Positions 1-11,562 of a stretch of DNA of 64,000 bases are shown piece by piece. Position 1 is the first letter of the stretch; every line of letters begins with the position of its first letter. This DNA comes from Ephydatia muelleri. Taxonomy: Eukaryota; Porifera; Demospongiae; Spongillida; Spongillidae. The stretch covers positions 24,312,245-24,376,244 of the forward strand of contig JABACO010000001.1 of assembly GCA_013339895.1 (NCBI GenBank), given 5' to 3'. A model generated the notes under the pieces. That model saw only the letters and a list, made by a program, of their open reading frames with translations, made no database searches and had not been told where the DNA came from. The position numbers were made by a program, and so were the translations under genes.

Positions 1-29
1 TTTTGCACATTTTCTCCCGGCTTGGTGTA

Positions 30-330
30 TTGAAATGAACCTCTAGACACTTTCCTGGTGGACTGCAATGCTGAATATGAAACGAAACACAACATTACTG
101 AGCACCCTACTGCAGACCACAAATGCCCCTTTCATGGCAGTGCAGCTTCTGAGACCTTCCTCTTGGAACTGCTTGACAATGGATCCGTATCAAATAACCT
201 TGCTTGCATGCTGGCCACACCACTTTCACTCTGCAACCATACCCTTCTTTCTTCTGTGTACTTTTGACCTGTCGAAAACTGGGGTAAGCCTACTCCTAAC
301 CAGTCCTGAGCTGAAAGCAAGGTATGTATT
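30..330 (+). pseudogene. Tail of unidentified degenerate element, copy A
   Basis: An open stretch of about 70 codons at 58-267 has a composition unlike random sequence. Its first third matches, with the same reading direction, the segment near 8142-8340 that closes the larger coding relic at 6.0-8.3 kb: both start with the peptide EPLDTF followed by VVD or LVD. I therefore read this as the 3' end of a second copy of that element, cut by the window edge. The protein family is not recognised. The copy is decayed and no terminal repeats are visible. Confidence 0.4.
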
Positions 331-1429
331 CTGCGTAGCTAGCTCTGGAACAGGATATTACAAAACATAATGTCCACAGTTAGCTGTACCACCCATCTAA
401 TCACAAGCATAAAGCGAGAAATGTGAGTTGTTTCTTATTAAGAATGAAGCATCCCAAGTAGGGTTTGATTGAAGTCATTCCATCAGACTGTGAATGGTAT
501 GGGTTTGTCCTTGTCTTGATGATGTCTAACAATCTACATGGCTCACAGCCTTGGGTATGCCTCCACATGCTTTTTCATAAACTAAGGTGTCTTACCTTTT
601 TCAGCACGTACAAAGGACCCGCAATATCATTGGAAGTGTGCTCCATTGACTGCTGACTTAATTGGGGTAACCAACCTATTGAGGCACTCAAGGTTTTCTG
701 GCTGCACAAATCTCACAGCGGCAGTACCAAATCCTTCACACCTTGGTGTTGTCTAAACCAATATTTTGGTCCAAATATCAGTCACGAAGTTTACATTTTC
801 CCATATGTAATGCTGTAGCACAGTCATGAAGCTGTTTAAGTGTCTTTGCAGGATGGTACGAAGACAAACCAGTTGCAACCACAGGTTTTCTCCACCCCTC
901 GAATGTCGAATATGAGAACATGTATTTATGTGTGTTAATAACCACTCAATGCACATTACATGACTATATACAATGGGCAAAACAATGTCACAAATAACCA
1001 AATATTCACAATCTAGGTTCATTGCCAGAAACAAAGTTGTCACTGTTGGTAAGTACAGTCAAGTCCTTGGGATCCAACATTTCTTTCTGTATCTGGTGAT
1101 TTACTCATGTCTGGTTCATTGTGGCTCGAAAATAGCTCTTCACTCGCCTCATAGCGGAAATGGACTGCTCACTTACAGCATTTGTTGCATGTGTCAATGA
1201 GATAGGGTGGCTAAAAAACACCCATGTGAGGGAGATTGAAGCACTGAAAAATATTGCAAATTTTGTGTTTAAAAGTCCCTTTCATCTGATTTAGTGACCT
1301 TAAACCTTTCCCCAAAATATGTACAGCTGCGTGCAAGTCAGTTTCATTGAAGTCGTCAGTGTAAAATGCAAGTATGTGTTTTGTATTCCGTTTTATTTGC
1401 TGCATTTACAAGTACTATTCAAGATTTCA
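331..1429. other. No recognised content
   Basis: Only short, unsupported open frames are present on either strand. No splice-bounded exon, transposon domain or repeat was recognised here. Confidence 0.5.
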
Positions 1430-1474
1430 ATACATGTGAAATTCGGACACATTCTGCCCGAATTTCACATGTAT
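1430..1474. repeat. Perfect hairpin, 17-bp arms
   Basis: ATACATGTGAAATTCGG at 1430-1446 is the exact reverse complement of 1458-1474, separated by 11 nt. It lies immediately upstream of the MITE at 1481 and is not shared with the second MITE copy near 9057. Function unknown. Confidence 0.8.
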
Positions 1475-1480
1475 CTAAAC

Positions 1481-1704
1481 CTAGGCCCCATTCCAAACCA
1501 TGACTGCACGACATTATCTCACTAATGAGAGAAGTAAATGAAGCGGCAGTTACATTCACAGTGAAGACAGGAGTGTACACAGATACGAGCTATGAATAGG
1601 GAGGGAATTCAGTTTAGCAGGGTTAAGAATACGATCTCATCAACTCTCTCCCCTGATTTCCATTCCAAATATGTCGTGCAGACATGATTTGGGATGGGGC
1701 CTAG
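1481..1704. mobile_element. MITE with 34-bp terminal inverted repeats
   Basis: The left end (1481-1514) starts CTAGGCCCCATTCCAAACC. It matches the reverse complement of 1671-1704 with about four mismatches. The 224-bp unit has no coding capacity. A second, more decayed copy lies at 9057-9235, again adjoining the same flanking repeat, so the MITE probably travelled with that larger repeat. No clear target-site duplication was found. Confidence 0.7.
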
Positions 1705-2060
1705 CTTGGTCATTGGAAATAAAAAATGCGGAGCTGTCTATGTTGTTAATGTTACTGCCAGAAATACAAGGTAAATGGAACAAAAACATGCCTTACGTGT
1801 TGAACGGTGTTTGTACTATATACCATGTTCGGAGATGAGCGGTTCAAACGATATGGCTGTTCTGAACCAGGTATGTTTTCAGACCTTGTTTGTGGTGAGG
1901 CATCTCAATGCGATTCCAAACTGGATATTATTTAAGGAATGGTAGTACAACAAGACTTTGAAAAAGGTAGGTCGCACCGTTTATGGATTCAGGAGATACG
2001 ATCGTTAACATTTTTTCAAGGGTCTCACGTTGGGGGGCTTGTACGCTATACTTTACGGAA
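1705..2060 (+). repeat. Dispersed repeat R2, copy 1
   Basis: About 350 bp, including GATGAGCGGTTCAAACGATA, recurs in reverse orientation at 8690-9050 and again, truncated, in direct orientation at 9236-9420. All three copies adjoin a copy of the small MITE. Similarity is high over the whole length with scattered substitutions and small indels. It carries no recognisable protein domain. Confidence 0.75.
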
Positions 2061-4574
2061 CAATACTACAGTTCAGCCTCCAGCTCATCTGAGATATGAA
2101 TATGTGCATGACTCCGTCCAGCAAATTCACTGAGAGTTAGTCCGGCCTTTATATAAAGGACTAGGTACCGCGCCCCTGCTCCCGCAGTATGATCATTATG
2201 ACATCCACAACAGCCCAGGCATCTGAATAAATGAGCAATTGAACTGTGGGAAAATACAATTTGGTGGATGTGCAAGCAATGTTTTTAGTTGTAGAATTGC
2301 ATCTTTTACTGTGGGAGGGGGGAGGCATAGGAGTGGGGCTGCAATGTGAAGCAACTTGAATATTAGGGACATATTGCCTATAATTGAGGCATGTCAAATG
2401 CTTTACATCCTGCTGACACAAGTTCTGGCCACTGAGCAACATCTGCTACTTGTGCTAGGCCTGCACAATGTGACCTATATCTGATCTTGATTTCAATGCT
2501 TGATTTAGGAAGTGATGATTGGCAGGTGTAGGTGTGAGAGTATTTGCAAAACCTGTTATCTTGTACCAGCAACCTTTCAGCTATTGCCATTATTTGCTGG
2601 ACTACATTGTGTGGCTGGTGTACCTACAGCTGTAGATGACTTATCAGAGGAAAACTGTAAACAGTTAAAGCATCTTCTGCAATGTTTAAGGGTAACCAAT
2701 TGAAATCAAATCTAGTAAGTGTCAGTTGTTAAGAAGGAGTCCAGCCAGAACATCCTGTGTATCGACTGTACGAGGCAATGTTTGTGCATCCTTTGTAACT
2801 GCCTTTACCTGCCTATACTCAACATAAAAATATTTAAACTGATGCTACTTTTTACCAGTACATTGGTGGTGGGCATGCCCAAGGAATATGCAAGTGTTCA
2901 ATTACCCCCATTGTCAGGTAACCTACCCAGCAACTGATGCATATTTGGTAACAACTGTTTAGCACCCAACTCTAAAGCCCATGAAGTATATCAGTGGAGC
3001 TACACTTAGACCACACCAGTCTCTCCAATGTTGGAGCTCAAAACATACGCTTTCTAACATGGCAGTTGGGATTCATAAAGCTTTAAATCATAGTTAGCAA
3101 TGGTTTTCAATTTTCTATCTTCGTTTAGAAACGGTAGAGAAACAAGTCTGACCAAACCGCAAATACTCTGAGTATTCAGAAGAATTGCATTAACACTTCT
3201 GAGAATGGTACCACAAAGACAACTTAGAATATTCATTTGTACCTTTTTTACTGGTTGGTTTGCTTGTTGCTGCTTCTATCCAACTATTTCAGGTTGCTTC
3301 TCTTCCACGCCAACACATATTGAAATTTCAATTATTTTATATTGACTTTAATACTTTGTATTCACTCTATGATATAACATTCATGTAATGTTTCTGCAGC
3401 TTTATGTTACACCACGTATGGACAGCAAATAAAATTAAAGCATACAGAGTACTCAAAGTTCCTAACCGAGGCAAAAAAAACTGAAGAGTTGTAATAGCAG
3501 CCACCTGTACAGTTCATTATGTCTATACAAGTTGACTACTACTGCCTCAGGTAAAATTGCACTTTCAAATGCCTCAAACCACTGAACCCAATAAATTATT
3601 GTATATTTTACAGAGCCCTACAGATTTAGTTACATTTGCATCAACCAACCACAAACCGTACTCAGCTAGGTAATTATTAATTCACCTTTTGTACACAAAT
3701 GATATAATTGAACACTGTTTTGCATTACTCATGGCTGATTAGATCGCTCCTCTATGCTCTGGGCAATTTGGCAGCGGGGTCCATAAAATAGTGGGTGTAG
3801 ACCCAGTGCAATATGTGCCCAACACATATGCTTGTTGCTGAATATCAAATTTCAAAGTATTCTAAAGCAATTGGATTAACCGAATTCTTCCAAACACTTT
3901 CCATTTTGGTTATGTGAAACAAGAAGAAAATGAACTAGGCCTGGGTAAGCTTGTGTCTATTTCATTTGAACCTTGTGTTTCTACTGAATGCTATAATAAA
4001 CAGAGAGCTGTTCCAATTTGCCTTCTTGTTCAATTACAACTAACTGTCCAGTCATGAATAGAATTCAATTTACGTAATGATGTTCCTTACACAGAACCAA
4101 TTTTAGTCTGAAGATTGTTAATGTAACTACTAATGCAGATCAAAACTGGCATTTCATCATCGTAAAATACACCAGCTTTAATTCATGGACTAAAAATGTG
4201 ATCTGTGTGATTGTACCAAAAATACTACATGTAGTTGAACCTAAATGTCTTTCTAGTAAAATGAGATGATTCATACCCAAGCCCTCATACTGTGTGAATC
4301 ATAACCAGGTTTAGTAATGTGTAGTGAGTAATGTGTATTGAGGCATAGCCTGTAATAAATTCAAAGGAACAGGTGAACTAGTTTTTCCTGGAGGGAGAAG
4401 AGGGAGGGCGAAGAGGAGGTTATTGAGCTGTTTAGCATCCCATGCTCTGTGCCCTTGAATGTGAAGCTAGTCTAATTCTGCACACATGTAATTGCATGTT
4501 TTTATGCATTGTATAGCAAAACAAAAAAAAGAATGGGTAATGCATTTGTACTAATGTGATTTCAATTCTTGTAG
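2061..4574. other. No recognised genes; upstream flank of the Roc gene
   Basis: The stretch is AT-rich with short unsupported frames. It probably includes the promoter and a 5' non-coding exon of the Roc gene, because the first coding exon is preceded by a splice acceptor (TTGTAG at about 4569-4574). No specific promoter element can be defended by eye. Confidence 0.45.
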
Positions 4575-4576
4575 TT

Positions 4577-5015
4577 ATGGATATCCCAGATTCTCCAGTT
4601 TCTCCAATTTCTCCAGAATCTAAAAAACTGTACAATGAAGCCATGAGAACTGGCTATGTGGATTGTAGAATTATTAAGACTTTGATAATTGGAGCAGCAG
4701 GTGTTGGAAAGACCACTATAAAACACCTTTTGTTAAACAGAGAACTTCCTATGAGACGTGAAAGTACTGGTATAATGAATCATCCTGTTAGAGCTGTGTC
4801 TGTGTCACGAATAGGAGTGGAGCAGAGTTCATGGTTTGCTGTGGATAATGACGATGAGCTAATGAATATGATCGCTGATGTAGTAAAAGATCGCATTGTT
4901 CCAGAAGATGATGCGTTGGGAGCGTCAACTGAGTGTAGTGCAGTGACTTCAGATGAAAGGAATGACAGAAGCAGTATTCACAACAAATTTATTGATGCAA
5001 TAAATGAGGCTACAG
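4577..5015 (+). CDS. Roc-type GTPase gene, first coding exon (P-loop)
   Basis: The exon starts at ATG 4577, just after a TTGTAG acceptor, so a 5' non-coding exon is likely. It encodes about 146 residues. A short Ser/Pro-rich leader is followed by IIKTLIIGAAGVGKTTIKHLL, whose GAAGVGKT is a Walker A (G1) motif of the Ras/Roc type. An acidic, Ser-rich stretch follows and the exon ends at ACAG|GTAAGC in phase 1. The phase matches the acceptor at 9939, where the remaining GTPase motifs are found. In this family the Roc domain acts as a nucleotide-controlled switch in large cytoplasmic proteins. The G1 exon is separated from the G3 exon by a 4.9-kb intron full of transposon debris. The domain assignment is solid; the exact start is inferred. 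Confidence 0.8.
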
Positions 5016-6038
5016 GTAAGCTCAAACTAGTTGTTTACCATAGTAAATTTAGGTTGGTTACGTGATGTTGTAATGTATATGCTCTAAGTAGTCCAACTAT
5101 TTAATGGATGCAACTTGCATAGCTACATGAATGGACATCAATTCTGGATGACAAGTGTTCAGTGCTACGTGTTCTTGCACCATTTGTAACACATACTTAC
5201 ATGTCCAATTGACTTGTAATGAAACTCTCGTTTAGACCGGTCACATGTGACCAACAGTTTCCTGCCACCTGTGCTTTACAGCAGGGTAATGCTGCCTCTG
5301 TATTGTGCATCCCTAGCGTAATGTAAAATGTCCGCTGTTAGTTATGTATATCTGATTCATTTAAAAAAATGAATTCATATTTTAAAACAAAATAATGCCG
5401 TGTAATATTAAAATGTATAATTCAATCATCAGATTTGCTGCTGATCATGCATGTACAGCTGTACATGTACCAATCTAAATTGCACATGCAAATAAAGCAA
5501 CAACTTTAATCAAGTTGTACTGGCACCATGATAAGGGACAAATAATCCGAGTCTGATTCAGCCACTCAGATCAGGCACACCATCGAGTTTCATCCATTTC
5601 CATTAGAAAAGTGGCAACCCTTGCAATGCATCCTGGGTGTGGTGCGTACATTATGCACTATGCTGCAACCCACTAAGAGATGTATGTAAACAGACCAGTA
5701 CTAAAACAAGGCGAGTCAAATATGACTGCATTGTTATTTTTTCTAAACCTACAGAAGCCTGTTGCATTATTTAAAACAACACTGCTTACATTACGATCTT
5801 GCTTGTGTTTGAATTGTACAAAAGGTAATTTTTTGCAATGCAAAAACGTGCTACAATCATTAAATCTTAGACAAATACTGAACCACTTTCCGCACAATTA
5901 ATATGAGGGAGAGAGATACAGCTACAAAAGGCAAATCTTTTGATACCAAGGAAGTTTGATGTCACTTAACAGGGACTAAGATATAGCTTAACAAAGTTGA
6001 AAATTTTTTTCTAAGCAAAACATACTCCAATCATTACT
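5016..6038. other. Intron 1 of the Roc gene, no recognised content
   Basis: AT-rich intronic sequence. Short open frames on both strands have no recognisable domain. Confidence 0.5.
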
Positions 6039-6290
6039 AACTTGATTCTGCTGCTACCACTGCTGATGTTCCTGGTACTCATTCTGGTGCTATCACTGCT
6101 AATGTTTCTGGTACTGAACCCGGTGCTACCAATTTTGATGTTCCTGGTATTGATCCTGGTGCTACCACTTTTGATGCTCCTGGTTCTGATCATGGTGCTA
6201 CCACTGCTGATGTTTCTGGTACTCATCCTGGTGCTACCACTTTTGATATTCCTAGTACTCATCCTGGTGCTGCCTCTTTTGATGTTCCTG
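6039..6290 (+). repeat. 36-bp tandem repeat encoding a 12-residue repeat
   Basis: About six and a half units of 36 bp translate, in the frame continuous with the downstream relic, into 12-residue units with consensus VPGTHPGATTFD. Units differ by a few substitutions and no indels, so the repeat was kept in frame. This suggests a formerly coding, low-complexity Pro/Gly/Thr linker rather than a simple satellite. The complement and the other forward frames give only Leu/Val-rich or Ser/Thr-rich shadows. Confidence 0.8.
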
Positions 6291-6772
6291 GTGCTGCTAT
6301 CCCACACAAAGGCACATCACACAACAATTATGGCAGTTGGGATTGCATTTGCCATGTTCTGAACCTGTTGGGTACTGAAGCACATTCTGATATACGCAAT
6401 ATTCCAAGTGTCGGACATCGAAAAGCTGCTAGAGTTAAGGACGATTTAACAGCTAATGGTTTCCGAAGGATTCAATCCCTATTCTGGAAGGGTATGATAG
6501 GTTTGGTCAAGTTGCTCCTCCCTGCATGGAGCCTACCTGAGGACAAGGTATTAAAGAAAATATTTCGTATACCGGATGCCCAAGTTCAAAATGAGGCAAA
6601 TACCAATGTTGGAGGTGAAACTGCCATAGAATCAAGTTCCCATTCCCTTGTTACAACAAACATCATTGAAGCCATTGAGCATGAGAAATCTTCCATACTT
6701 TGGGAGCGAGGCATCTTCTGGTTCCTTTTTATACTTCGCCAACCACATTTTGGCTTGAGTATCTCAATATGA
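6039..6772 (+). pseudogene. Degenerate coding relic with 12-residue repeats, part 1
   Basis: An open frame of about 244 codons runs from just after a TAA near 6030 to 6772. The N-terminal third is the 12-residue repeat; the rest is ordinary protein-like sequence, for example HRKAARVKDDLTANGFRRIQ. No ATG precedes the repeat in frame, so the start is lost. It is followed, after about 280 bp, by part 2. I have a weak recollection of similar sequences in multicopy proteins of cnidarians and sponges but cannot name the family. Its position inside the Roc intron, with a partial second copy at the left window edge, suggests a mobile or amplified element. Confidence 0.45.
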
Positions 6773-7050
6773 AGGAAAACTTGATTGCCAAGTTGAAGTT
6801 TCAGGTCCAGATGCTGAGTACCAATACCATGGTCTTTCCTTACTGTAGTACCCCAAATCATTTTTTTGTATATCGTATTAAATGCCTGGTGGATTTTGTC
6901 TACTCTAGCTGATGAAAATGTGACCCAGCTGGCATGGGCTGCTTATAAGCACAAGGACAAGTGATGTAGTGAACTATAATATGTTGCTGCTATGAAGTCC
7001 CTTGTTTTAAAGCATGGTGTCGCAATAATGTAATAAAGTACCTGAAGACA

Positions 7051-8340
7051 GTGAAAGTACAGCTTGGCCAAAATGTGGTTGGTAAATCTCTATTCCGTAA
7101 ACTTGTGCAGCACATTACTGATGGTGGCATAAATCAGGATGCAAGGGCTGGGGTTGACTATGTCAAGGTGAATTATCACACTGCCAACTTTACACTAGTC
7201 GATGTGGTAATCAAGATTCTTATGGCAGGGACAGACTGTGCACAGCCAGATGAGCAGCTCCACCAGAGGAAATTAGTATTTGACTTTCTCTCATATGGAA
7301 CCATTAGAGCATAACATCTCCCTTAAAGAAAAGCAACAGTTCCATCAGTACAATGAATTGCACTCGATGGCTGAATGTCCAGATGATTTAGACAATCCTG
7401 ATAAGCAGCAAGCTTCTATAGGTAGAGTCAAGACCCAGCTAAATGTTTGTGCTGAAATCCATGGTCGTACTGGTAGAGGTGCTACTTCTCACACTCCATC
7501 CTCTACACACTTGTACTAAAGATCATGTGCCAAGGACAGATCACCAAAAAGTTGGCTTCTTGGAGTGCAGTGCTTGCCATGGTCCATACCTATTTTATGA
7601 TATGTTGCGTCAAATCGCTATGGCCAGATGTGAGACTGAAACCATGTTGTTGTCTGATTTGCTGCTTACCATCCACCAGTGTGAGCGTCATGCACAGGGA
7701 ATGTTTCATTTCATGGATTTCCCCGCATCTGTTGTAAACACGGTGTTAACTATTTCTGATACATAGTGTCCAAATTTTCAGCAACTTGATGAAATGAATC
7801 GCCTGTTGGTATGTTATCATGGTTCATTTCTGCTTCACTATGGACATCCTGACTGGTCAAATCTTAAACAGATGCCTCTTGTCAATCCCAGGCTGGTTAT
7901 GTTATTCACAGTATAAGTTCCCCTTCAGTGTATGTGGTGTTACTCCTCATGCAAATGCTTCTCTTCTTGAAATTCAGCAGCTACTTTCCCTTCATCATCG
8001 ATATCACTGGTCTGAAGATAACTGACTCCCTTTTCTCTATCTCACAGCCGAGTGCCCTTTTTGATTACCCTACTGTTCCTAAAATCATACTGCTCACTCT
8101 CCCACATCTCACTCCTTCTGCAAAAATGGCTTTAGCCAATTGAAATGAACCACTGGATACTTTTGTGGTGGATCATCATTACAGAGCACTTAAATTCAGA
8201 CACAAGGAGCCCTACCATGAGCTGTAAAGCCAACGAGACCTTTCTGTCGGTACTGCTGGGTAATTAACCAGGTTTGTATGCCGGCTCCCATTTCATTTTA
8301 CAATCATACAATCTGCAACCATGTCTCGTGTAAGGGTTCT
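7051..8340 (+). pseudogene. Degenerate coding relic, part 2
   Basis: Open segments in successive frames (7051-7314, 7280-7519, 7443-7766, then about 7795-8340) read as one decayed protein. Recognisable pieces include NVVGKSLFRKLVQHITDGG followed by ARAGVDYVKVNYHT, a Cys-containing LECSACHGPYLFYD, and a terminal EPLDTFVVD shared with the copy at the left window edge. Frame changes and stops occur every few hundred bases, so it is not functional. It lies in the same orientation as the host gene, in its first intron. The family is not identified; an amplified transposon-like gene is the best guess. Confidence 0.45.
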
Positions 8341-8640
8341 AAAAAATCCGCACTTTGTTGCTAGCAATGGTTTTACACACATAATGATACTCACACTGCA
8401 ATGTGTTTGGATCGGTTACTTGTGAAAGGGTCGGAAGCTATGCATACAAGGTTGATTATCCTCAAATATTGTCTTGGGTAATGCCATCAACCGTACCAGT
8501 TGTTGCAGATACACAGTTCATTCATCATAATCAATTTTTTTGAAAATAGCCTTTGATGTATTTGGCAATAGTTCTATCAGCATTATATTTTGTCTTGAAC
8601 ACAGCTTCGTTGGTGAGTGGCGTTCTATCTTTCTGAACAG

Positions 8641-9050
8641 AAGACGCGGGTCCATGTCATTCTCAACGAGTATCGCGTATAAGCCCCCACCCCCCCTCCG
8701 CCTTGAACGTGAGACCCTGAAAATAGTTTTTTAACGAGCGTATCTCCTGAATCATAAACGATGCGACCTACCTTTTTCAAAGTCTTGTTGTGCTACCCTT
8801 CTGTTTCCTGAAAAAATATCCTGTTTGGAATCGCACTGACCTGCCTCACGACAAACAAGGTCTGAAAGCATACCTGGTTTAGAACAGCAATATCGTTTGA
8901 ACCGCTCATCTCCAAACATGGAATTTCGGTGTGTGTATCATACAAACACCGTTCAACACATGCAGCATGTTTTCTTCCATTTACCTTGTACGTTTTCGCA
9001 GTAAACATTAACAACATACAATAGTCAGCGGCATTTCTTATTTCTATTGG
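8641..9050 (-). repeat. Dispersed repeat R2, copy 2 (inverted)
   Basis: The reverse complement of about 8690-9050 aligns over its length with 1705-2060. It includes the shared AGATGAGCGGTTCAAACGAT core and the GTAGGTCGCA segment. Relative to copy 1 and copy 3 it is inverted, so copies 2 and 3 form a broken inverted repeat around the MITE at 9057. Confidence 0.75.
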
Positions 9051-9056
9051 ACAAAC

Positions 9057-9235
9057 CTAGGCCCCATTCCGAACCATGGCTGCACGACATTACCTCACGA
9101 ATGAGAGATGTAAATGAGGCGGCAGTAGAGTGCAGACAGGAGTGTACACAGATGCGGGCTATGAATAGGGAATTAATTTAGCAGGGATATGACAAGCGAT
9201 CTCCCCACCAAACATGACATGGTTTGGAATGGGTG
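9057..9235. mobile_element. MITE, second decayed copy
   Basis: Positions 9057-9090 match the left terminal repeat of the MITE at 1481 with two substitutions. The right end near 9212-9233 (CATGGTTTGGAATGGG) is a decayed match to the right repeat. Internal sequence also aligns, including AGGAGTGTACACAGAT. Confidence 0.65.
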
Positions 9236-9420
9236 TACAGTGTAGGTAGGTCAATGAAAATAAAAAAATGGTGGAGCATGTGGACTGACTATATGATGTT
9301 GTTGATGTTAACTGCCAAATAAATGGAACAAAAACATGCCGCATGTAAATACATGTACACACCGAAATTCAGTGTTTGTAGATGAGCGGTTCAAATGATA
9401 TGGCTGTTCTTGTTCCACGA
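9236..9420 (+). repeat. Dispersed repeat R2, copy 3 (truncated)
   Basis: It aligns with the first half of copy 1, including AATGGAACAAAAACATGCC and GATGAGCGGTTCAAATGATA. It stops where copy 1 continues towards its ACCAGGTATG segment. Confidence 0.7.
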
Positions 9421-9939
9421 ATGGTGGAGTCCTCATTCCCCTATATCAGCGTTCTGTAAAAAATATTTTGACCCAGCTTGTGTTTTGGATCTCCCTCTCT
9501 TCCTCACATTGTATCTAGATTATATGTAAACGCAAAGTTCACATCATGCAGCATCTTGGTTTGCACACACACACTAATTTTGGGGCTAAAAGATCCACCA
9601 ACTGTATGGGGGAGGGGCTTTAAATTACTTGCAGTGCGTTTGTCACTAAATGTGACAACGGTATCTGATCAGAGATAACTTTTCTCTCTGAACTAATTAG
9701 TAAAAGGGGTTTAGTACGAAGTGCCTTCTTCTGTGGTGTGTTTTAATGCACATTGTGTGTACATGCATGTGGGCAACTGTACAGCATATGCATGTCTGTG
9801 AATATTGATTGTTGCTTGGAATGATGCTGTAGTACAATTTGCTCCTGGCATTTATTTGTTTCTCATTCAATGATGTGAAATAACACATTATTGTGTAATT
9901 TGAGGCAACAGTTTTACATTCAGTACATGTTTTGCCTAG

Positions 9940-11439
9940 GTAAGACCAATAGGAAGCTTTTGTCTTCCTCATGGATATACATAATTGACAGTGGTGGTCA
10001 ACCTGAATTCCATGACCTACTTCCAATTTTTGTCAAGAATACTTCAGTTGTATTATTTGTGCTAAAAGCATGTGAAGCTTTAGACAGTAAGCCTATAGTG
10101 GAATACTATGACACAAAAGGATGCATTGGAACGTCATGTGAGGCATTTAGGACACATAAGGAGATTCTAGAGCAGTCTTTGATATCACTTCAATCTCCTA
10201 ATGGACCCATACCGTGGATTATGATGATAGGAACACACAAAGACTGTTCTCCACAGTTATTAAATACTGATGAATTAAAGCAAATTTTGAAGCCTTTTGA
10301 GAACAACGTGTTTTATTTTGGTCACAGTCATCAGCCAATAGCATTTATTAACTGCTTATCTCTATCAATTGAAGACAAAGAAGTTTTACAGTATATCCAA
10401 AAAACAATAGAACTGACTCCCAACATTGAGAAGAAAAAGATTCCACTTGCCTGGTATGGGTTGGAACTTGCACTCAAGGAAGCCAGCCGGAAAACAAAAT
10501 ATAAAGGTGTTCTTCGTTTACATGATTGCATCATGGAATCCAATAAGTTTGCTTTATTTAAAAACAACTGTAGGCAATTTGATGCCGCCATGAGACATTT
10601 TACAGAAAATAACATTTTTCTATATTACCAAGAGGTACTTCCAGATATTGTTTTTTGTGAACCTCAAGTATTTCTTACTATAGTCAATGATATTGTTAAA
10701 TATCATTACATGTTGAAAACCACTGCACAGCCAAGGCCTGGAGCAATATTCATCTTTGAAGATTGTGCTCAAATCACTCGTGACATTGTATGCAGAATTC
10801 TCAGTCACAAAGAAAACAATGATAGAATTGTAGAGCCAGATTTGCTACTGACACTCTTAAAACACTTAAATATAATTTCTCCTATATATGACGGCAACAC
10901 ATATTTGATGCCAGCTTTATTGCCTAATGCTCAGGATCCTACTCAGAACATAAAATCAAACTTGCCTCCGTTATGCATTGAATTCGAAGGATTCTGCGCT
11001 CCGCATGGATTATTCTGTTCACTTGTGGCCAACCTGCTTGGTAATTCAAAGGATTGGAAACTACGTATAGAAAATAGTAGACCGAAGTGTTGTTTCCGCA
11101 ATTGTGTTGCCTTTGTCTATTATATGCAGTCTGAGGTCACTTTAGTGGACCTCTTCTCACATTACAGAATATATGTTCAAACTACATCCTCAGATGTCTC
11201 TAGGATTTGTGTTCAAGTCAAAGGCAAAATTTATAGCTGTATTGAGATGTTTGACACTAAAATAAAATTCGCAGATGCTATTGAGTGTCCAGCTCATTCT
11301 ACAGATGGTACATCACTTGGAAACCACTTGGCACTGTTGAATTCTGATCAGTCAATGTACGAATGCAAACATGATAATGCATTATGTGGACCCATTCCTC
11401 AAAACTGTTTGGTTTGGAGGGAAACGATAACCATCACAG
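9940..11439 (+). CDS. Roc-type GTPase gene, large exon (G3, G4 and COR-like region)
   Basis: The exon opens after TTGCCTAG and joins the P-loop exon in phase 1, giving GKTNRKLL at the junction. About 25 residues in, IIDSGGQPEFHDLLP is the switch-II/G3 motif (DxGGQ) typical of Roc domains, and MIGTHKDCS is the G4 (THKD) motif. The roughly 350 residues that follow occupy the place of a COR-like region: a helical stretch, then a winged-helix-like segment around VLRLHDCIMESNKF, ending in a beta-rich part. The exon ends ITIT|GTATGT in phase 1, matching all three Death-domain exons downstream. It is uninterrupted for 500 codons, which argues for a functional gene. The GTPase call is firm; the COR label is inferred from position and length. 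Confidence 0.82.
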
Positions 11440-11562
11440 GTATGTTGCAACAAAATATGTACTTGTAAGAGACCTGTAAGTAATTATATATTCCATGATA
11501 CATGTACATGTATAAGTTAGGAAAATGGTAGTTGTAACGTTTAGTGTTTAATACGTAGTGGT

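Noticed and set aside
6042..6362. Leu/Val-rich frame resembling a membrane protein
   Set aside because: It is a shadow of the 36-bp repeat; the frame giving VPGTHPGATTFD continues into the downstream protein and is the real one.
9697..10026. Minus-strand frame overlapping the start of the large Roc exon
   Set aside because: It is antisense to a well-supported exon and has no recognisable domain.
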